In this document: in pieces, positions 23,395 through 34,231 of the stretch
Numbering within the stretch: the stretch's first letter is position 1
Layout: each line of letters starts with the position of its first letter
Source: Cheiracanthium punctorium
Taxonomy: Eukaryota; Arthropoda; Arachnida; Araneae; Cheiracanthiidae
Direction of reading: 5' to 3'
DNA length: 64,000 nucleotides
NCBI GenBank assembly: GCA_038373885.1
Contig: JAWZYV010010319.1
Coordinates: forward strand, 1,166,001 to 1,230,000
The notes under the pieces: generated by a model
Told to the model about the DNA's origin: nothing
What the model saw: only the letters and a program-made list of their open reading frames with translations
Databases searched by the model: none
Program-made: the position numbers and the translations under genes

Positions 23395-23538
23395 CAGAGG
23401 CGGCCCGAAACTGTAAGCATCGCATCTGGGCGCCGGCTTCGAAGGGGCGTCATTTCGAACACAAAAACTATGTAGAGCATAAAAGGGGGTGTCTTTTTAT
23501 ATTAGCAGGGGGCGACACTTACCGTAGGGCCGCTTCTG
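23395..23538. mobile_element. Very short hAT MITE (144 bp)
   Basis: Ends CAGAGGCGGCCCGAAA and, inward from the right, CAGAAGCGGCCCTACG. Flanks TTTGCAAC (23387-23394) and TTTGTAAC (23539-23546) match at 7 of 8, an 8-bp hAT target duplication. The GC-rich interior (GGCGCCGGC, GGGGGCGACAC) includes GGGGCG blocks near both sides. No coding. Confidence 0.85.
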
Positions 23539-23546
23539 TTTGTAAC

Positions 23547-24002
23547 CATCTTAATTTTAAATTTCATTCAGAATCTGAGAGATTTTAGTGCCAAGGAAGC
23601 CAGTGAGGAACAGGATTCTCACCAAAAAAGATATATTAAGATGGCGAACCAACTGGTCGTTGGAGGCGGCTAGTAAAAAAATAATGCTTTAAAACCTCAT
23701 CAAAAATATTACAAATCCCATATTTTTAATTAATTTGTATTTAACTTTTCTATTATAAAATTAATATATTTGGCCATTTTTAAATTCGTAATTTTCATAT
23801 TTAAGCTATTTACTTCCATTCTAAAACATGTTACATTAGCTTTTCATTTTTAATGCTGTAATTATTTGCCATCAGCGCCTTTCATTCTGTTAGTCGCTCT
23901 ATAATTCATGAGTTATGAAAGATTAGTTCCGTCTGTGCTTTCTCCATCACTTCTCATGCTTTAATCCTTTAACCCCCCCCCTCCCCCCTTCTCATGCTTT
24001 AA
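23547..24002. other. Unannotated interval; duplicated word at the next MITE edge
   Basis: Mostly AT-rich and featureless. CTTCTCATGCTTTAA occurs at 23950-23964 and again at 23988-24002, separated by a C-rich tract. The second copy ends in the TTAA of MITE copy B. Confidence 0.6.
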
Positions 24003-24376
24003 CCCTTTCCCGTAAAAAAATTGTCACGATTATTTTTAACAGCACTGACATCTGCTGAAAAATGGAAGAATGTGAGAACAGCTGGAAGATAGATTGCCCA
24101 CTGCTGAAAAAGGGCAGCCCTTGCCCTTGCTCGACTTAACTACCAGCAAGATGGCGGACGATCGAAACGTTCATCGCGTGCCACAGATCTAGAGACCCTT
24201 TTTTGACGATGACCCTATTTTGTCTTCACGTATTTAGCTTCTTGACAAAAAAGGGTCTCTACATCTGTGGCACGCGATGAACGTTTCGATCGTCCGCCAT
24301 CTTGCTGGTAATTAAGTAGAGCGATGGCATCGGCTGCCCTTTTTTTAGCATTGAGAAAGGGTTGCGCCTCAAAGGG
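24003..24376 (+). mobile_element. TTAA-type MITE, copy B (left part deleted)
   Basis: 374 bp between TTAA at 23999-24002 and 24377-24380. The right end is intact (inward CCCTTTGAGGCGCAACCC). On the left, CCCTTT is followed directly by CCCGTAAAA, so about 140 bp present in copies A and C, including the left hairpin, is missing. The internal long inverted repeat with two CAAGATGGCGGAC-type sites is preserved. Its loop differs (GATGACCCTATTTTGTC region). Confidence 0.85.
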
Positions 24377-24380
24377 TTAA

Positions 24381-25083
24381 CACAAAGGTAACCTATATAA
24401 GGTAAGTTAAGGTGTATTCCCATATCTTTTCTTAGTTAACAAGTCTGGCTTAAAAAATTAATTATATTATTTTTTTTCTAACTGCGGCGCTCTGTGTGGT
24501 AAAGGGCGTTTCCTTTAGCGTCTGCCGAAGGGTCTTACCTGCATTAACCCCCACTAAATTTTATGAAATTCCACGTTCTTTTCACATTCGTCGGCTTTTC
24601 CTGCTAAATACGTGAATCTTGCAGACTATCAGCCACCGTGATTCGTAATAACAAGTAGCCACAGAAATTTTATGTAACCAACATTGCAGTAACCATTCAT
24701 TTATTTTTCGTATTTAATGTGCTGTCATGTGTCCTGGTCACCCGATAACAAATACGTTTCCATATTCTTGCTCATCATAAAAGACTGCTAGAAAAGCAAC
24801 CCTAATAGATAGAAAATGTCAGATAAGAGCAGATAGGAATATTTTGCTTCCGTAGTGATTTCATAAAAAAAAAATTCCCTTTCAGCTAACAACTACTGAT
24901 AAGACATATAAGATCAACAGTACTTTAGTGACAAATTATACTCCTAATTTCCAGGTATTTTTTGTAGGAAAAAATACTTGTACTAATCAGTCCCACAGTG
25001 CTGTTACAATTAATAAATAGATAACTTTAACATTTTCTAGTGTTCCGTATGCAAGTATTTAAAACGGTAAAAAAAGCAATTTT
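24381..25083. other. Unannotated interval
   Basis: AT-rich, nothing recognised; slightly GC-richer at 24480-24560. Confidence 0.4.
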
Positions 25084-25087
25084 TTAA

Positions 25088-25599
25088 CCCTTTAACGCGC
25101 AGTGATCCCGCTGTGGGATCACCCAACTCTGACGTTTTGACTGTTGCCAGTGACGAAGAATAGATTGGATTTTTATAAAAATATGTTGCGGGTGACATAG
25201 CTCCACGAGAACCCTTTACTTTTTAGTACGTCATTTCGCGTAAAAAATGATCACGATTCTTTTTAACAGCACTGACATCTGCTGAAAAATGGAAGAATGA
25301 GAGAACAGCTGGATAGATTGCCCAATGCTGAAAAAAGGGCCCGGCGTTGCCATCGCTCGACTTCACTACCAGTAAGATGGCGGACGATCGAAACGTTCAT
25401 CGCGTGCCACAGATCTAGAGACCCTTTTTTGACGCAGCTGGCTGTGCCGCCGCACAGCCAGCTGTCGTCAAAAAAGGGTTTCTAGATCTGTGGCACGCGA
25501 TGAACGTTTCGATCGTCCGCCATCTTGCTGGTAGTGAAGTCGAGCGATGGCAACGCCTGCCCTTTTTTCAGCATCGGGAAAGGGTTGCGCCTCAAAGGG
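25088..25599 (+). mobile_element. TTAA-type MITE, copy C (full length)
   Basis: 512 bp flanked by TTAA (25084-25087 and 25600-25603). The left end is CCCTTTAACGCGCAG, with a perfect hairpin directly inside (arms GTGATCCC 25102-25109 and GGGATCAC 25115-25122). The long inverted repeat in the right half is the best preserved of all copies, with arms meeting at a short loop around 25435-25450. A 62-codon frame at 25297-25485 is produced by the repeat and is not a gene. Confidence 0.88.
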
Positions 25600-25805
25600 T
25601 TAAAAGTGGGTTATGGGGGAAGAGTAGATATGCATGAGCAGACACAGCTTTAAATTATCGACGGTAACGTAATATGTATATTGGTCTGTTTTAACAATTT
25701 TTCTAATTGTTCTGTGAGAAAAGGTTATTCAATTTGCATTAAAATCGTCCTCCAAATGGTTCTCGGAGATTTGTTTGGATATAACCGTCGCTTTTTCCCT
25801 ACATG

Positions 25806-26575
25806 ACGTCATTTTACCTTTAAACAAAAAAAAAGTTGTACTCTGTTATTCACAAAAAAAAGGTGGATTAAATTCCTCAATCTAAAAATCATGTCGATAT
25901 AAATAATTTTCTTATATTTTGTAAATTTAAGTTTAATTCTATCATTCGATGCTTATTTAAAAGACACCTCTTTTTTTCCTAACTGATTAACACGGACCTT
26001 CCAAATTCCAAATGGAGCTTTCTAACAGCTTTAACGCCATCCGTCATCTTCTGAAACAAGTTACTGCTGAATTGTTCTATTTCTGTTTTTAAATTATTTG
26101 TTTTGATAAACCTGGAAAATTACCTTTCAGATTTAGAGTGTTTAAGTCATTTTTTCTATCACTTCCCTTTCTTTTTCTTTTTTTTTTTACTTTTTGGCGT
26201 CATTTTACCTTTAAACAAAAAATTTACATTTTGTCATTCACAAAAAAGGAGAATTAAACTCCTTAAGCTAGAAATCATGTCGATATAAATAATTTTCTTA
26301 TATTTTGTAAATTTAAGTTTCAGTTTAATTCTATCATCCGATGAATAATTAATAGTCAACTCTTTTTTCCTTAACTGTTTAACATGGATCTCCCAAATTC
26401 TAAATGGCGCTTTCTAACAGCGTTAACGCCATCCACCATCTTCTTGAATTAATCTATTTGTGCATTTATCTCTATTTGTTCTGATAATCTTGCAAAATTA
26501 CATTACAGTCTGATAGTGTTTAAATCATTTTTTTAGTGTTACTTCCCTATCTTCCTTTTTTATTCTTTTTCGTTT
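25806..26575. repeat. 391-bp tandem duplication, two copies
   Basis: GTCATTTTACCTTTAAAC starts both copies (25808 and 26199). Shared landmarks include ATCATGTCGATATAAATA, TTTTCTTATATTTTG, CCAAATTC-AAATGG and TTTCTAACAGC-TTAACGCC. The copies differ by many substitutions and small indels, so the duplication is old. A 61-codon frame (26103-26288) crosses the junction and is not coding. Confidence 0.85.
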
Positions 26576-26579
26576 TTGT

Positions 26580-27320
26580 GCGAGTTCATGAGCGAATTTT
26601 TCTGTTGTAAATTGACAACTTTCGCCAACGCACAAGCAAACTCTACATTTTATTTGGAAAATTTAGTGAAATTTTACCTTATATGCATGCCTAAATCGAG
26701 AAAAAGTAAAATAAAAAAGAATTTCACGAAAAAGCGCTCTTTAAAAATCGATTGAGGATCGCATATGGAGCACAGCTTTTTAAGCGGAATCAAACATTGC
26801 ATCTGGAAAAAAGTCCCAAAAAATTTTCGGGGATTTATTTTTAGATCTATGGAAGGATATGAAATTAAATAGGATTATTTGCCAAACATTATTCAAATTT
26901 ATGATTTTAGCATTAAATATATTTTCTAGCATCTTCGTTGTAAGTCAGTGGAGGTTCAAAAGTTTAGGTATAATATTTTTCTTAAATAATTTAATTCGGT
27001 AGCAAAAAGAGAGAACTGTCGATTTTATCAAGTTAAAAAGCAGGAAAAAATCATTATTAGTTCAGTGAAACTCTAAATTTTTATTTCAAAAGTTTATTTT
27101 CTCTTTAGTAGACAAAAATTGTGCCTATACAATACAGTAATTTATTCAAAACATCAGTCTGTGATGGTATTTTGCAGAAATGAAACTCTTGGATACTATT
27201 TTTTCGTACAGAACCATGCAAGACAGTTACATATCGAAAAGTTTATAACAAATTTCAAGTTTTAACATTTAATTGGGGCATTTAAATTATATTTACTGTT
27301 AAAGAATGAAGAAAAGATGC
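26580..27320. other. Unannotated interval
   Basis: AT-rich, nothing recognised. Confidence 0.4.
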
Positions 27321-27325
27321 CTTCT

Positions 27326-27382
27326 CTTTGAACACAAACACTGCTTTGAACACTTTGAACACTTTGAAAAACTTTGAACACA
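27326..27382. repeat. Short minisatellite, CTTTGAACA units
   Basis: Five imperfect CTTTGAACAC-like units of about 10 bases. Confidence 0.8.
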
Positions 27383-27389
27383 TACAGAA

Positions 27390-27924
27390 AAGCTTCCCTC
27401 GTCAAATTCTTTACCTGTGACTTTGGTGCAGGTATGACGTTGTCTTGCTATAAAACTGGATACTCTGTCCCGTTGCAGTTTTTTATCGTTTTAGAAACAG
27501 CAGGGTCATACTATTTCGCTTATATGAGAAAGAAATTTATTTTATTCCTTCCGTGCAAAGAACGGATATGCATCTAGTAAATAAATAAAAATAATTTTTG
27601 TTTCCCCAGTTAATGTTGTTCATTCTTTTAAAGTTTCATATATTTTAAATCACGGATATTTAATCAGTTTAAAATCTGTGCGAAATATAAATAGCGTAGG
27701 TGTAATCCAAAACTATTTAAATAGTACCTTTTTATCTCTTAATACCAAAGAACTAGCAAAAGAAAAAAAAATTAATAACGATATCTAAGGGAAATTTTAC
27801 GATTAAACCGAAATTTTCATACCTCTGTAAGTTCAGTCAAAGCTTTTACTTATAGAGCATTGCTTTAGAAGATCCCATATGAAATAAAAAAATTCTGCGA
27901 AACAGCCCCAAGTTAATGTGAAAG
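27390..27924. other. Unannotated interval
   Basis: Nothing recognised; a 67-codon frame at 27374-27577 has no motif. Confidence 0.35.
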
Positions 27925-28200
27925 AAAACTAAAAAGGCCAAAGTATATCATTCGTTACAGCAGCATCTAATCATTCAAGAGTGAATAAAGAGTTTTTCCG
28001 GTACCTTTTTGAACCTATTTCTAAGACTAGATAATGTAATCGAATTTTTCTTTATGACTGAATATCAGAGATCTGAAAGAGCTCTTTCGCCTTTCTTATT
28101 CTGATTCCCTTCGTTCGTTTGAAGCTTTTCTTTTCACACAGAAGCGAAAGAAATATATCGAATTATTTACTCGAATCAATAATGTAACTATTTATTGTGA
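27925..28200. repeat. Unnamed dispersed repeat R, copy 1
   Basis: Shares with 30655-30975 and 36585-36870 an ordered set of blocks: ATTCAAGAGTGAATAAAGAG, TTTTTCCGG, TAGATAATGTAATCGA, TTTTTCTTTATGACTGA, CGTTTGAAGC and TTTTCTTTTCAC. No terminal inverted repeat, poly-A or reading frame is conserved. Nature unknown. Confidence 0.6.
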
Positions 28201-28344
28201 GTATTTGTATTTACAAATCTAAGAAAAGTTGCATTCCCTTTTTTCCTTGTACCGACTAAGGATATCGAAACAATATCTGCAACTCCCGTAAGTTTAATAT
28301 TAACCATTTGAAGCGTAAGTATTTTCGCATCCATATAGAAGACC

Positions 28345-28670
28345 TACTGGATAGACTGTCCAACGCTGAAAAAGTGCAGCCGTTGCCATCAATCCATTTA
28401 ACTACCATTAACTTGGCGGTCAAACCGCCCATCTGACGCCACAAAGCTACAGATGTCTTCTGATAGAGCCAGCTGTCCCAAAAACTTCTTGAGATCTGCG
28501 GAGCCAGATGAGGGATTCGATCATTGCCATGTTGTTGGTAGTTAAATGGATCGATGGTAAAGGCTACACTTTCTCATTTCGGAACCTTTTAAACATTTTT
28601 TTTTTTGCTATCAGCCATGAAAGCGCTGAAATAAGGTGGTTCGCGGTGTAGCCACCGCGCTGTCAAAGGG
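28345..28670 (-). mobile_element. TTAA-type MITE, copy D (diverged, inverted)
   Basis: TTAA follows at 28671-28674, and the terminus read inward is CCCTTTGACAGCGCGG. Just inside is a hairpin with arms CGCGGTG (28642-28648) and CACCGCG (28653-28659), where copies A and C have hairpins of different sequence. The internal inverted repeat survives in decayed form (TTTAACTACCATTAACTTGG against TGTTGGTAGTTAAATGG). The end near 28345 is indistinct. Compared with A and C this copy is inverted and much older, or belongs to a sister subfamily. Confidence 0.65.
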
Positions 28671-28674
28671 TTAA

Positions 28675-29197
28675 GTTATTTTTTACAACGAATAACATAA
28701 AAATATCACTCATTGATGAAGTTTTTAAGCTCTTTAAGGTCAGTTGTCAAAATACAACTGAAAAAAAAATTTAGTGATACCCTGATTCCTTTAAAATATG
28801 TTAAATATTGACAGTTTATATTATGACAGACTTTTCAAATTTAATGACATCGTTTCTAAACCAAGTGCATGTCTAGAATACTTTCAGTTTGCAACAGGTT
28901 TAGAAATTACGAATTTATTCATTGCCAAATCAATAAAGTTGTCATTTCCATCATGTTGTAAATTGAGAGCATTTAATTCCTTTTGCAGTAACAGGTACAA
29001 CTCAAATAAGTTTAAAAGTAATATTTTGATAGTTGGCAGTAAAATGGATAAAATAACTACACTAGTTTTATTTTATTAGAAACAAGAAACTACTGTCAAC
29101 ACTATTCACTTTTATAATGAAGGAGTAAAAGAAAAATGGATAGCGTATACAATTAAATTTATGAAATTTTCGTTCACATTTTTTAAAGAATACACAC
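28675..29197. other. Unannotated interval with a 93-codon frame
   Basis: The plus frame 28798-29079 (93 codons, Met start) has mixed composition with four Cys but no recognised motif and no conserved neighbour. It is unlikely to be a gene. The rest is AT-rich. Confidence 0.3.
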
Positions 29198-29712
29198 TGT
29201 TACGAATTTTCGGGGTAATTGGCTATTTCGGCATAAAATTTAGGCTGAAATTCAAATAATTAAATTTTGCATTCTCTTGTATGAAAACCAGTTAACTAGA
29301 ACGCCAGATAGTGAGTTTTGGGTTTCCTTGGTGTTTAAGATAGGGTTTAGAGACTTCTCGTCAAATATTAGCTATATCGCTTTGCTGACTTCAGTTTTGG
29401 AAACTTGTTTTTGGAGCCAAGTTTGGCGATGATTCGCCAGAAAAGCGCAAGTTTGGCGACATTTAGAGAAATTTAGCTGAATTTTAGAGTGTGGAAATAT
29501 TTTATTGTATGCGTAAAACGGCATCTGAGAACGCTTCTGTGATGAGCTGACAGTGGAAAATCGAGCTATTGCCTTTTAATTTCGGTGAATAGTGCATTGG
29601 AGATTGTACTTCGAATTTCTAGAACCAATAAAATTTCTGTTTAGTGCTGTCGAATGGGCTGTTTAGAACTTTTCATTTACACTGGACTTTTAAGCTACGA
29701 GCGCGAAAACTA
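29198..29712 (+). repeat. Solo LTR, copy 1
   Basis: Starts TGTTACGAATTTTCGGGG and ends near GCGAAAACTA. It carries a polyadenylation signal AATAAA at 29627-29632, shortly after GATTGTACTTCGAATTTCTA. A homologous sequence lies inverted at 33544-34231; this copy is shorter by about 170 bp because of internal deletions and lacks the TATA box seen there. No primer-binding site, gag or pol is adjacent, so it is a solo LTR of a retrotransposon, probably Ty3/gypsy-like by general look only. Confidence 0.65.
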
Positions 29713-30654
29713 ATTTTTCAGCAGAATTTTTCATTAAGCAGATTTCTCAGCAAAAATACTAATATTTGCTATTTTAACTTTATTTTAACCACTTTTATGA
29801 GGAAAATATGAAGAAATTGATATTTCTATTGACATTTTCAAAACAACTAATCATACGCCTTTTGAAAGAGACATATTCTAATCAGTGAGGGTAATTTTGC
29901 CGAAAATTGCAGACTAGCAGAAGTATAAGCTTTGATTGCAACAAGCATCTAAAATTTCACAGTTAAACAAAGGCTGTATTTAAAAATTAAAAATATATGT
30001 ACTGAGGTAAGATTAAAACAAGAAAACATAAATACGATTCTTTTGAATTCAGTACGAAATTGATCACATATCTTTACATGGAAGCAGTATCGCAAAGCTA
30101 TTGCAATAATCTACAAATCAATACAAATAGCTGTTATTGGTGTTTATGCATACGTTCTTTATTAGCAAAAGGAATTGGAAAGGGATTTTTCGATTATTGA
30201 AAATATTTGTTGTTGACATGCCTATTAAAATTAATTTATGCTATATAAGAAAACTTCAAGCACCAGAAAATTAAAATATTGTTTTAAGGCTTAAGCAGAA
30301 GGCATGTTTTAGACTTGTAAGATCATTCAATACTCCAGGTTTTAATATTTTCCTCTTATTCAAGCCTTTGACACCTAGATAGCCACATTTAAGATTTTGT
30401 CATTTCAGTGTTATCAGGTTTTTTTTAAGATAGTTTAAGGATGTACATTACAAATTTTATTTGTTTATTTAAACCATATATATAAATATCTGTAAAAATC
30501 ACTACAAATATTCTTCAATGCACCTGATTGCAACGTTTAGATTAATTGCAAATATTCATGTTCTATTCGCCGTAGCTTTATTTATTAAGTAAAATAGTGA
30601 AGATTACAAAATAAACAAACAATTTCAAAAAAAGATAAGGAAGTAACAGGAAAT
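29713..30654. other. Unannotated interval
   Basis: AT-rich, nothing recognised. Confidence 0.4.
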
Positions 30655-30975
30655 TAAAATTAAAAGGGCTAATCTGCCAAAGCAGATCATTTATTACAGC
30701 ACCATCGAATCATTCTTGAGTGAACAAAAAAGTTTCTTCCGGTTAGTCTTCTCTTTAAATCTCTTTCTAATGCCGGATAGTGTAATCAAATTTTTCTTTA
30801 TGACTAAAAGTTCAGGACATTCAGTAGAATTTTTTTATCTTTCTTTTCCGGATTTTCCCCATTTCGTTTGAAGCTCATTTTCCTTTCATAAAAGTGGAAA
30901 CAAGAAGTATAATCGTTTGTGTGAATCACCGTAGCGCATAAACTTGAAATGTTGTCTTCTGCCTTATGCCTTCTG
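30655..30975. repeat. Unnamed dispersed repeat R, copy 2
   Basis: Carries ATTCTTGAGTGAAC, AAGTTTCTTCCGGTTAG, TGCCGGATAGTGTAATCAAA, TTTCTTTATGACT and GAAACAAGAAGTATAATCGT, in the same order as copies at 27925 and 36585. The last block is shared most clearly with copy 3. A 76-codon minus frame (30804-31034) overlaps but is not preserved in the other copies. Confidence 0.65.
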
Positions 30976-33343
30976 GTACAAAAAATGAGCATCTGCATGG
31001 ACACATCTAAATAAAACTTCTTACAAAGTTTCAAGCCTGTTATTCTTTTTTAGCATTCATAAAACAATATAGATGTACGTGGTATCCAACAAGTTTCTCA
31101 CTTTATATTTACTGATCTGGATGCACTATAAAATGGTTTTGCTAATTAAAATAGATCTATGAAACAAAAATCCTTGATAACAGTACCAAAAAGTAAACTG
31201 ATTTTGGTGAAGAGAGCCAGTAATAAATTGAATCAATTATGATTTGATTTTAAGAATGAAAAGTATCCATGCTCAGATTTCACCAACACCTTCTTTGAGA
31301 CATATCTCAGTTGCTTGAGGAGTGAATTTGAGTGGGCGCTTTTAACCAACAAGTACCGAATAAAGTCCAGCTTAAGAGAAAGGGGAGTAGTGGAGCAGGT
31401 TTAATTGGCTTATGTGACACAATCAGTATTTAATAGCAGGTTGCTTATTTTTAATTTTGTTTCTATAAAAAAAATAATTAGTTGTTTGTAGAAAAAAAAT
31501 TAATGACAGAAGTTTGGCAATATCTTATTAAAATTTATGTCACCTTGAGATCAGTTAAAATCCTCTTTTTCAATCCATCAATAAAACAGTTTTCAACTTT
31601 TCAATAAAATGTTAAAAAATGTGTTCAACACTTCAGGAATTAAACATTACGCAAATGAAGAGCCTTGTTTGTATAAACTGCTGAGTAGGAGCAAAATAAA
31701 TTAATTAAAAAAATTATACAGAAAAAATTAGGAAAATCTGATTTTTCCGTGAACAAATGTTAATCGTTTTTTTTTTTTTTTTTTTTTTTACATATATCGG
31801 TTTAAAACTACAAGAAACTTCTATAAATATTGGGCGATCCAAGAAAAAATTCTTCCTAAGCATCAAACGCCCATTTAAATGTTTTTAGTACATTAAATTT
31901 TATAAAATATTGCATATCAATTATGGTTTAACAAAAATCTCCTACACCCAAAATCTGATATAATTACCTTAAAAAATCTCCATTTTTTCCTTAAAAACTA
32001 CTTTGATATACTATGAGATTATTTACACAAAAATAGATTAAAAAACTATAAAACACTTTTGACTATGGCGTATAGTCTTTCAGAAAGGTGAATAAAACTT
32101 TTTTTTTCATGACATTATATATATTTTTTTTTCTGAGACATTAAAAAGAACTTGTAAAAAGTTTTTATCGCATTCTTCTCAATTTTTAATACTATTCTGA
32201 ATGGTAGTTCATCTTTATATTAAAAATAAGACTGTATGACACTTTACACAGAAGTTGAAATTCCAGTGCATTTTAAAATTGTGTCTTATAAAAATACACT
32301 TTATAGATAGTGATAACATATTTGAAGTGAAATTTTCAATTAACAGTTTTTTTTATATTGCAAATGTACAACAATTTAGAATTTTATGTTCAAATGTGAT
32401 AGGTATATAAATAGTTGAGCTCTCTGAGAATTCAACTAATTCTTTAAATATGTTATTCTTCAGTATTTTAATTACTTAAAAAATCTTCTTTAAACGTAAT
32501 ATGGTATGCATTTAAGAAACAGATAAATAGGTGGTTCAGTCTTTACTTTAAATAACCGTACTAAAGCTAGTCACCTATAATGTTTTACCTCAAAATAAGT
32601 GTATACATTAATATATTTCCATAGAAATGTAATCATGCTGTTACGCAACTATTTGTTCCCTAGTGAACATGTACCACTTCTATCTCTGAGAGAGAGAGAA
32701 GACAATTGCAGACAACTGATATAATTGCTTCAAGAAATTTTTTAAGAAATGAATATTTATTATTGCTCCGCCATTAAAATATAACTTTTTATACAGCAGT
32801 ATTGACTGGCGAATTTTTGAAAAAAAAAAATTTGAAGGAATATTGAAGGGAAAAAAAACTGATAGAATATGAACCCTCTCGACGGCATTTAAATGTGACG
32901 CAAACGTTTATCCTATTTTCTTTATATTGCTATATGTGATTTTTAGCCGACATGGCTATCTAAACTGAAGTTTTCTTGGATTTCGCTTACATTTCGATAA
33001 TATTGAAAAACCTATAGAAACGTACCTTTCACCAATTCCAAGAAGTAAGTAGTTTAAAAATTGTAACCCCTGAAAAATTTCTTCTGCAACGGTGCACTCA
33101 TGCTGGAAGGGACTACTTTGAAGGCCCTAAGCATTGATAAACTTAATTTGTACCAATTAGCCTTACGTCAAAATTGAGAGATTAACATATTACAGAGAAT
33201 TCGAGCATGATTTTATTAGGGGAAACGAAAAGTAACTGCTTCGTTTTACATAAAGTACAAACAAATAAATTTTCAAAAAATTTTTAATTACAAGAAAGAT
33301 TAGCCTAAACGTACCATCCATACTTGTTACATTTTGAACCAAG
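30976..33343. other. Unannotated AT-rich interval
   Basis: 2.4 kb without recognisable features other than a T-run of about 21 (31769-31789) and a short AGAGAGAGA run near 32690. Confidence 0.4.
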
Positions 33344-33344
33344 A

Positions 33345-33525
33345 ATTTTATTCCTTCAAGGAAGATGGTCCCCCTTCCCGTTATTACCCGTCTACCCACT
33401 TTGAATGACAATATTCAAAATGTATTGAAATGAAATCGATATTTAGGTATTTCTAAGTGTTATACTTTACAGCTGGGACTTAATGGATATCTCTTTTTTC
33501 CAAAGCGAATCCCAGAAAACATCAG
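33345..33525. repeat. Diverged dispersed repeat S, copy 2
   Basis: GGAAGATGGTCCCCCTTCCC, TTTAGGTATTTCTAAGTG and TTAATGGATATCTCTTTTTT match the order of blocks at 17615-17775. Unknown repeat type. Confidence 0.45.
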
Positions 33526-33543
33526 TGTTCAGAAAACTCCGCT

Positions 33544-34231
33544 TAGTTTTCGGGTTCGTCCCTTAAATGTCCTGTGTGTATGGAAAGTTCTAGTAAACAG
33601 TCCCGTTGTTAGGACGAAACACAAATTTTATTAGTTCTAGAAATTTGAAGTACAATCTTAAGTACACAGTTCATAGAAATTAACAAGCAATAATAAGTTT
33701 TTCAGCGGTCATCTGAACACAGAGTCTTTCTCAGATTGCGTATTTATTATACAATAAAATCCTTCCACAGGCAAAATTTCAGTGGAAATTCTAGACCAAA
33801 ACTCCCTGGCACACAACAATGAGGAATTAAAAAACAATCTTTAAAATAGGCTTCTTAAAAACAAGCAAAAATGCGTCCCTTATAATATCGCAATACAACA
33901 AAGCAGAGATTCTCAGCAGAACTAACATTTTCTGCTAGTGACAGCTGACAACTCTCTGAATGGGCAGACTGATCTTTTTATAGCTTTTGGCGAAATGTCT
34001 AGTACTTTGGCGGTAATTCGATTTCAGGAGCATATCCTATTGGTTGAGTATATTTATGGCGTAATACTAATGCAGGTAAGCAAACATTACATGCCCCATT
34101 AATAAAATCGTGTCAAATGTCGGCAGACTAGGTGACTTTTAACAAAATATTGCCGAATTTGGCGCCAAAAGTAAGTCCCCTGAAGACAGCTAAGCGATAT
34201 CGTCAATATATGGCCCCAAAAATTCGTACCA
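33544..34231 (-). repeat. Solo LTR, copy 2 (inverted)
   Basis: On the minus strand it starts TGGTACGAATTTTTGGGG (34231) and ends near CCGAAAACTA (33544), 688 bp. It carries a TATAAAAAG promoter motif (about 33976-33984) and the polyadenylation signal AATAAA (33632-33627). This is the expected LTR order: TATA in the middle, signal toward the 3' side. It is homologous to 29198-29712 in opposite orientation, so the two cannot be the paired LTRs of one element. No internal coding sequence is attached. Confidence 0.7.

Noticed and set aside
25297..25485. 62-codon Arg-rich frame
   Set aside because: It lies wholly within the inverted arms of MITE copy C and reappears only because of the repeat.
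28256..28444. 62-codon minus frame
   Set aside because: It runs into the decayed arm of MITE copy D; no motif.
29198..34231. A complete LTR retrotransposon between the two LTR copies
   Set aside because: The LTRs are in opposite orientation and no gag, protease, reverse transcriptase or integrase motifs lie between them.
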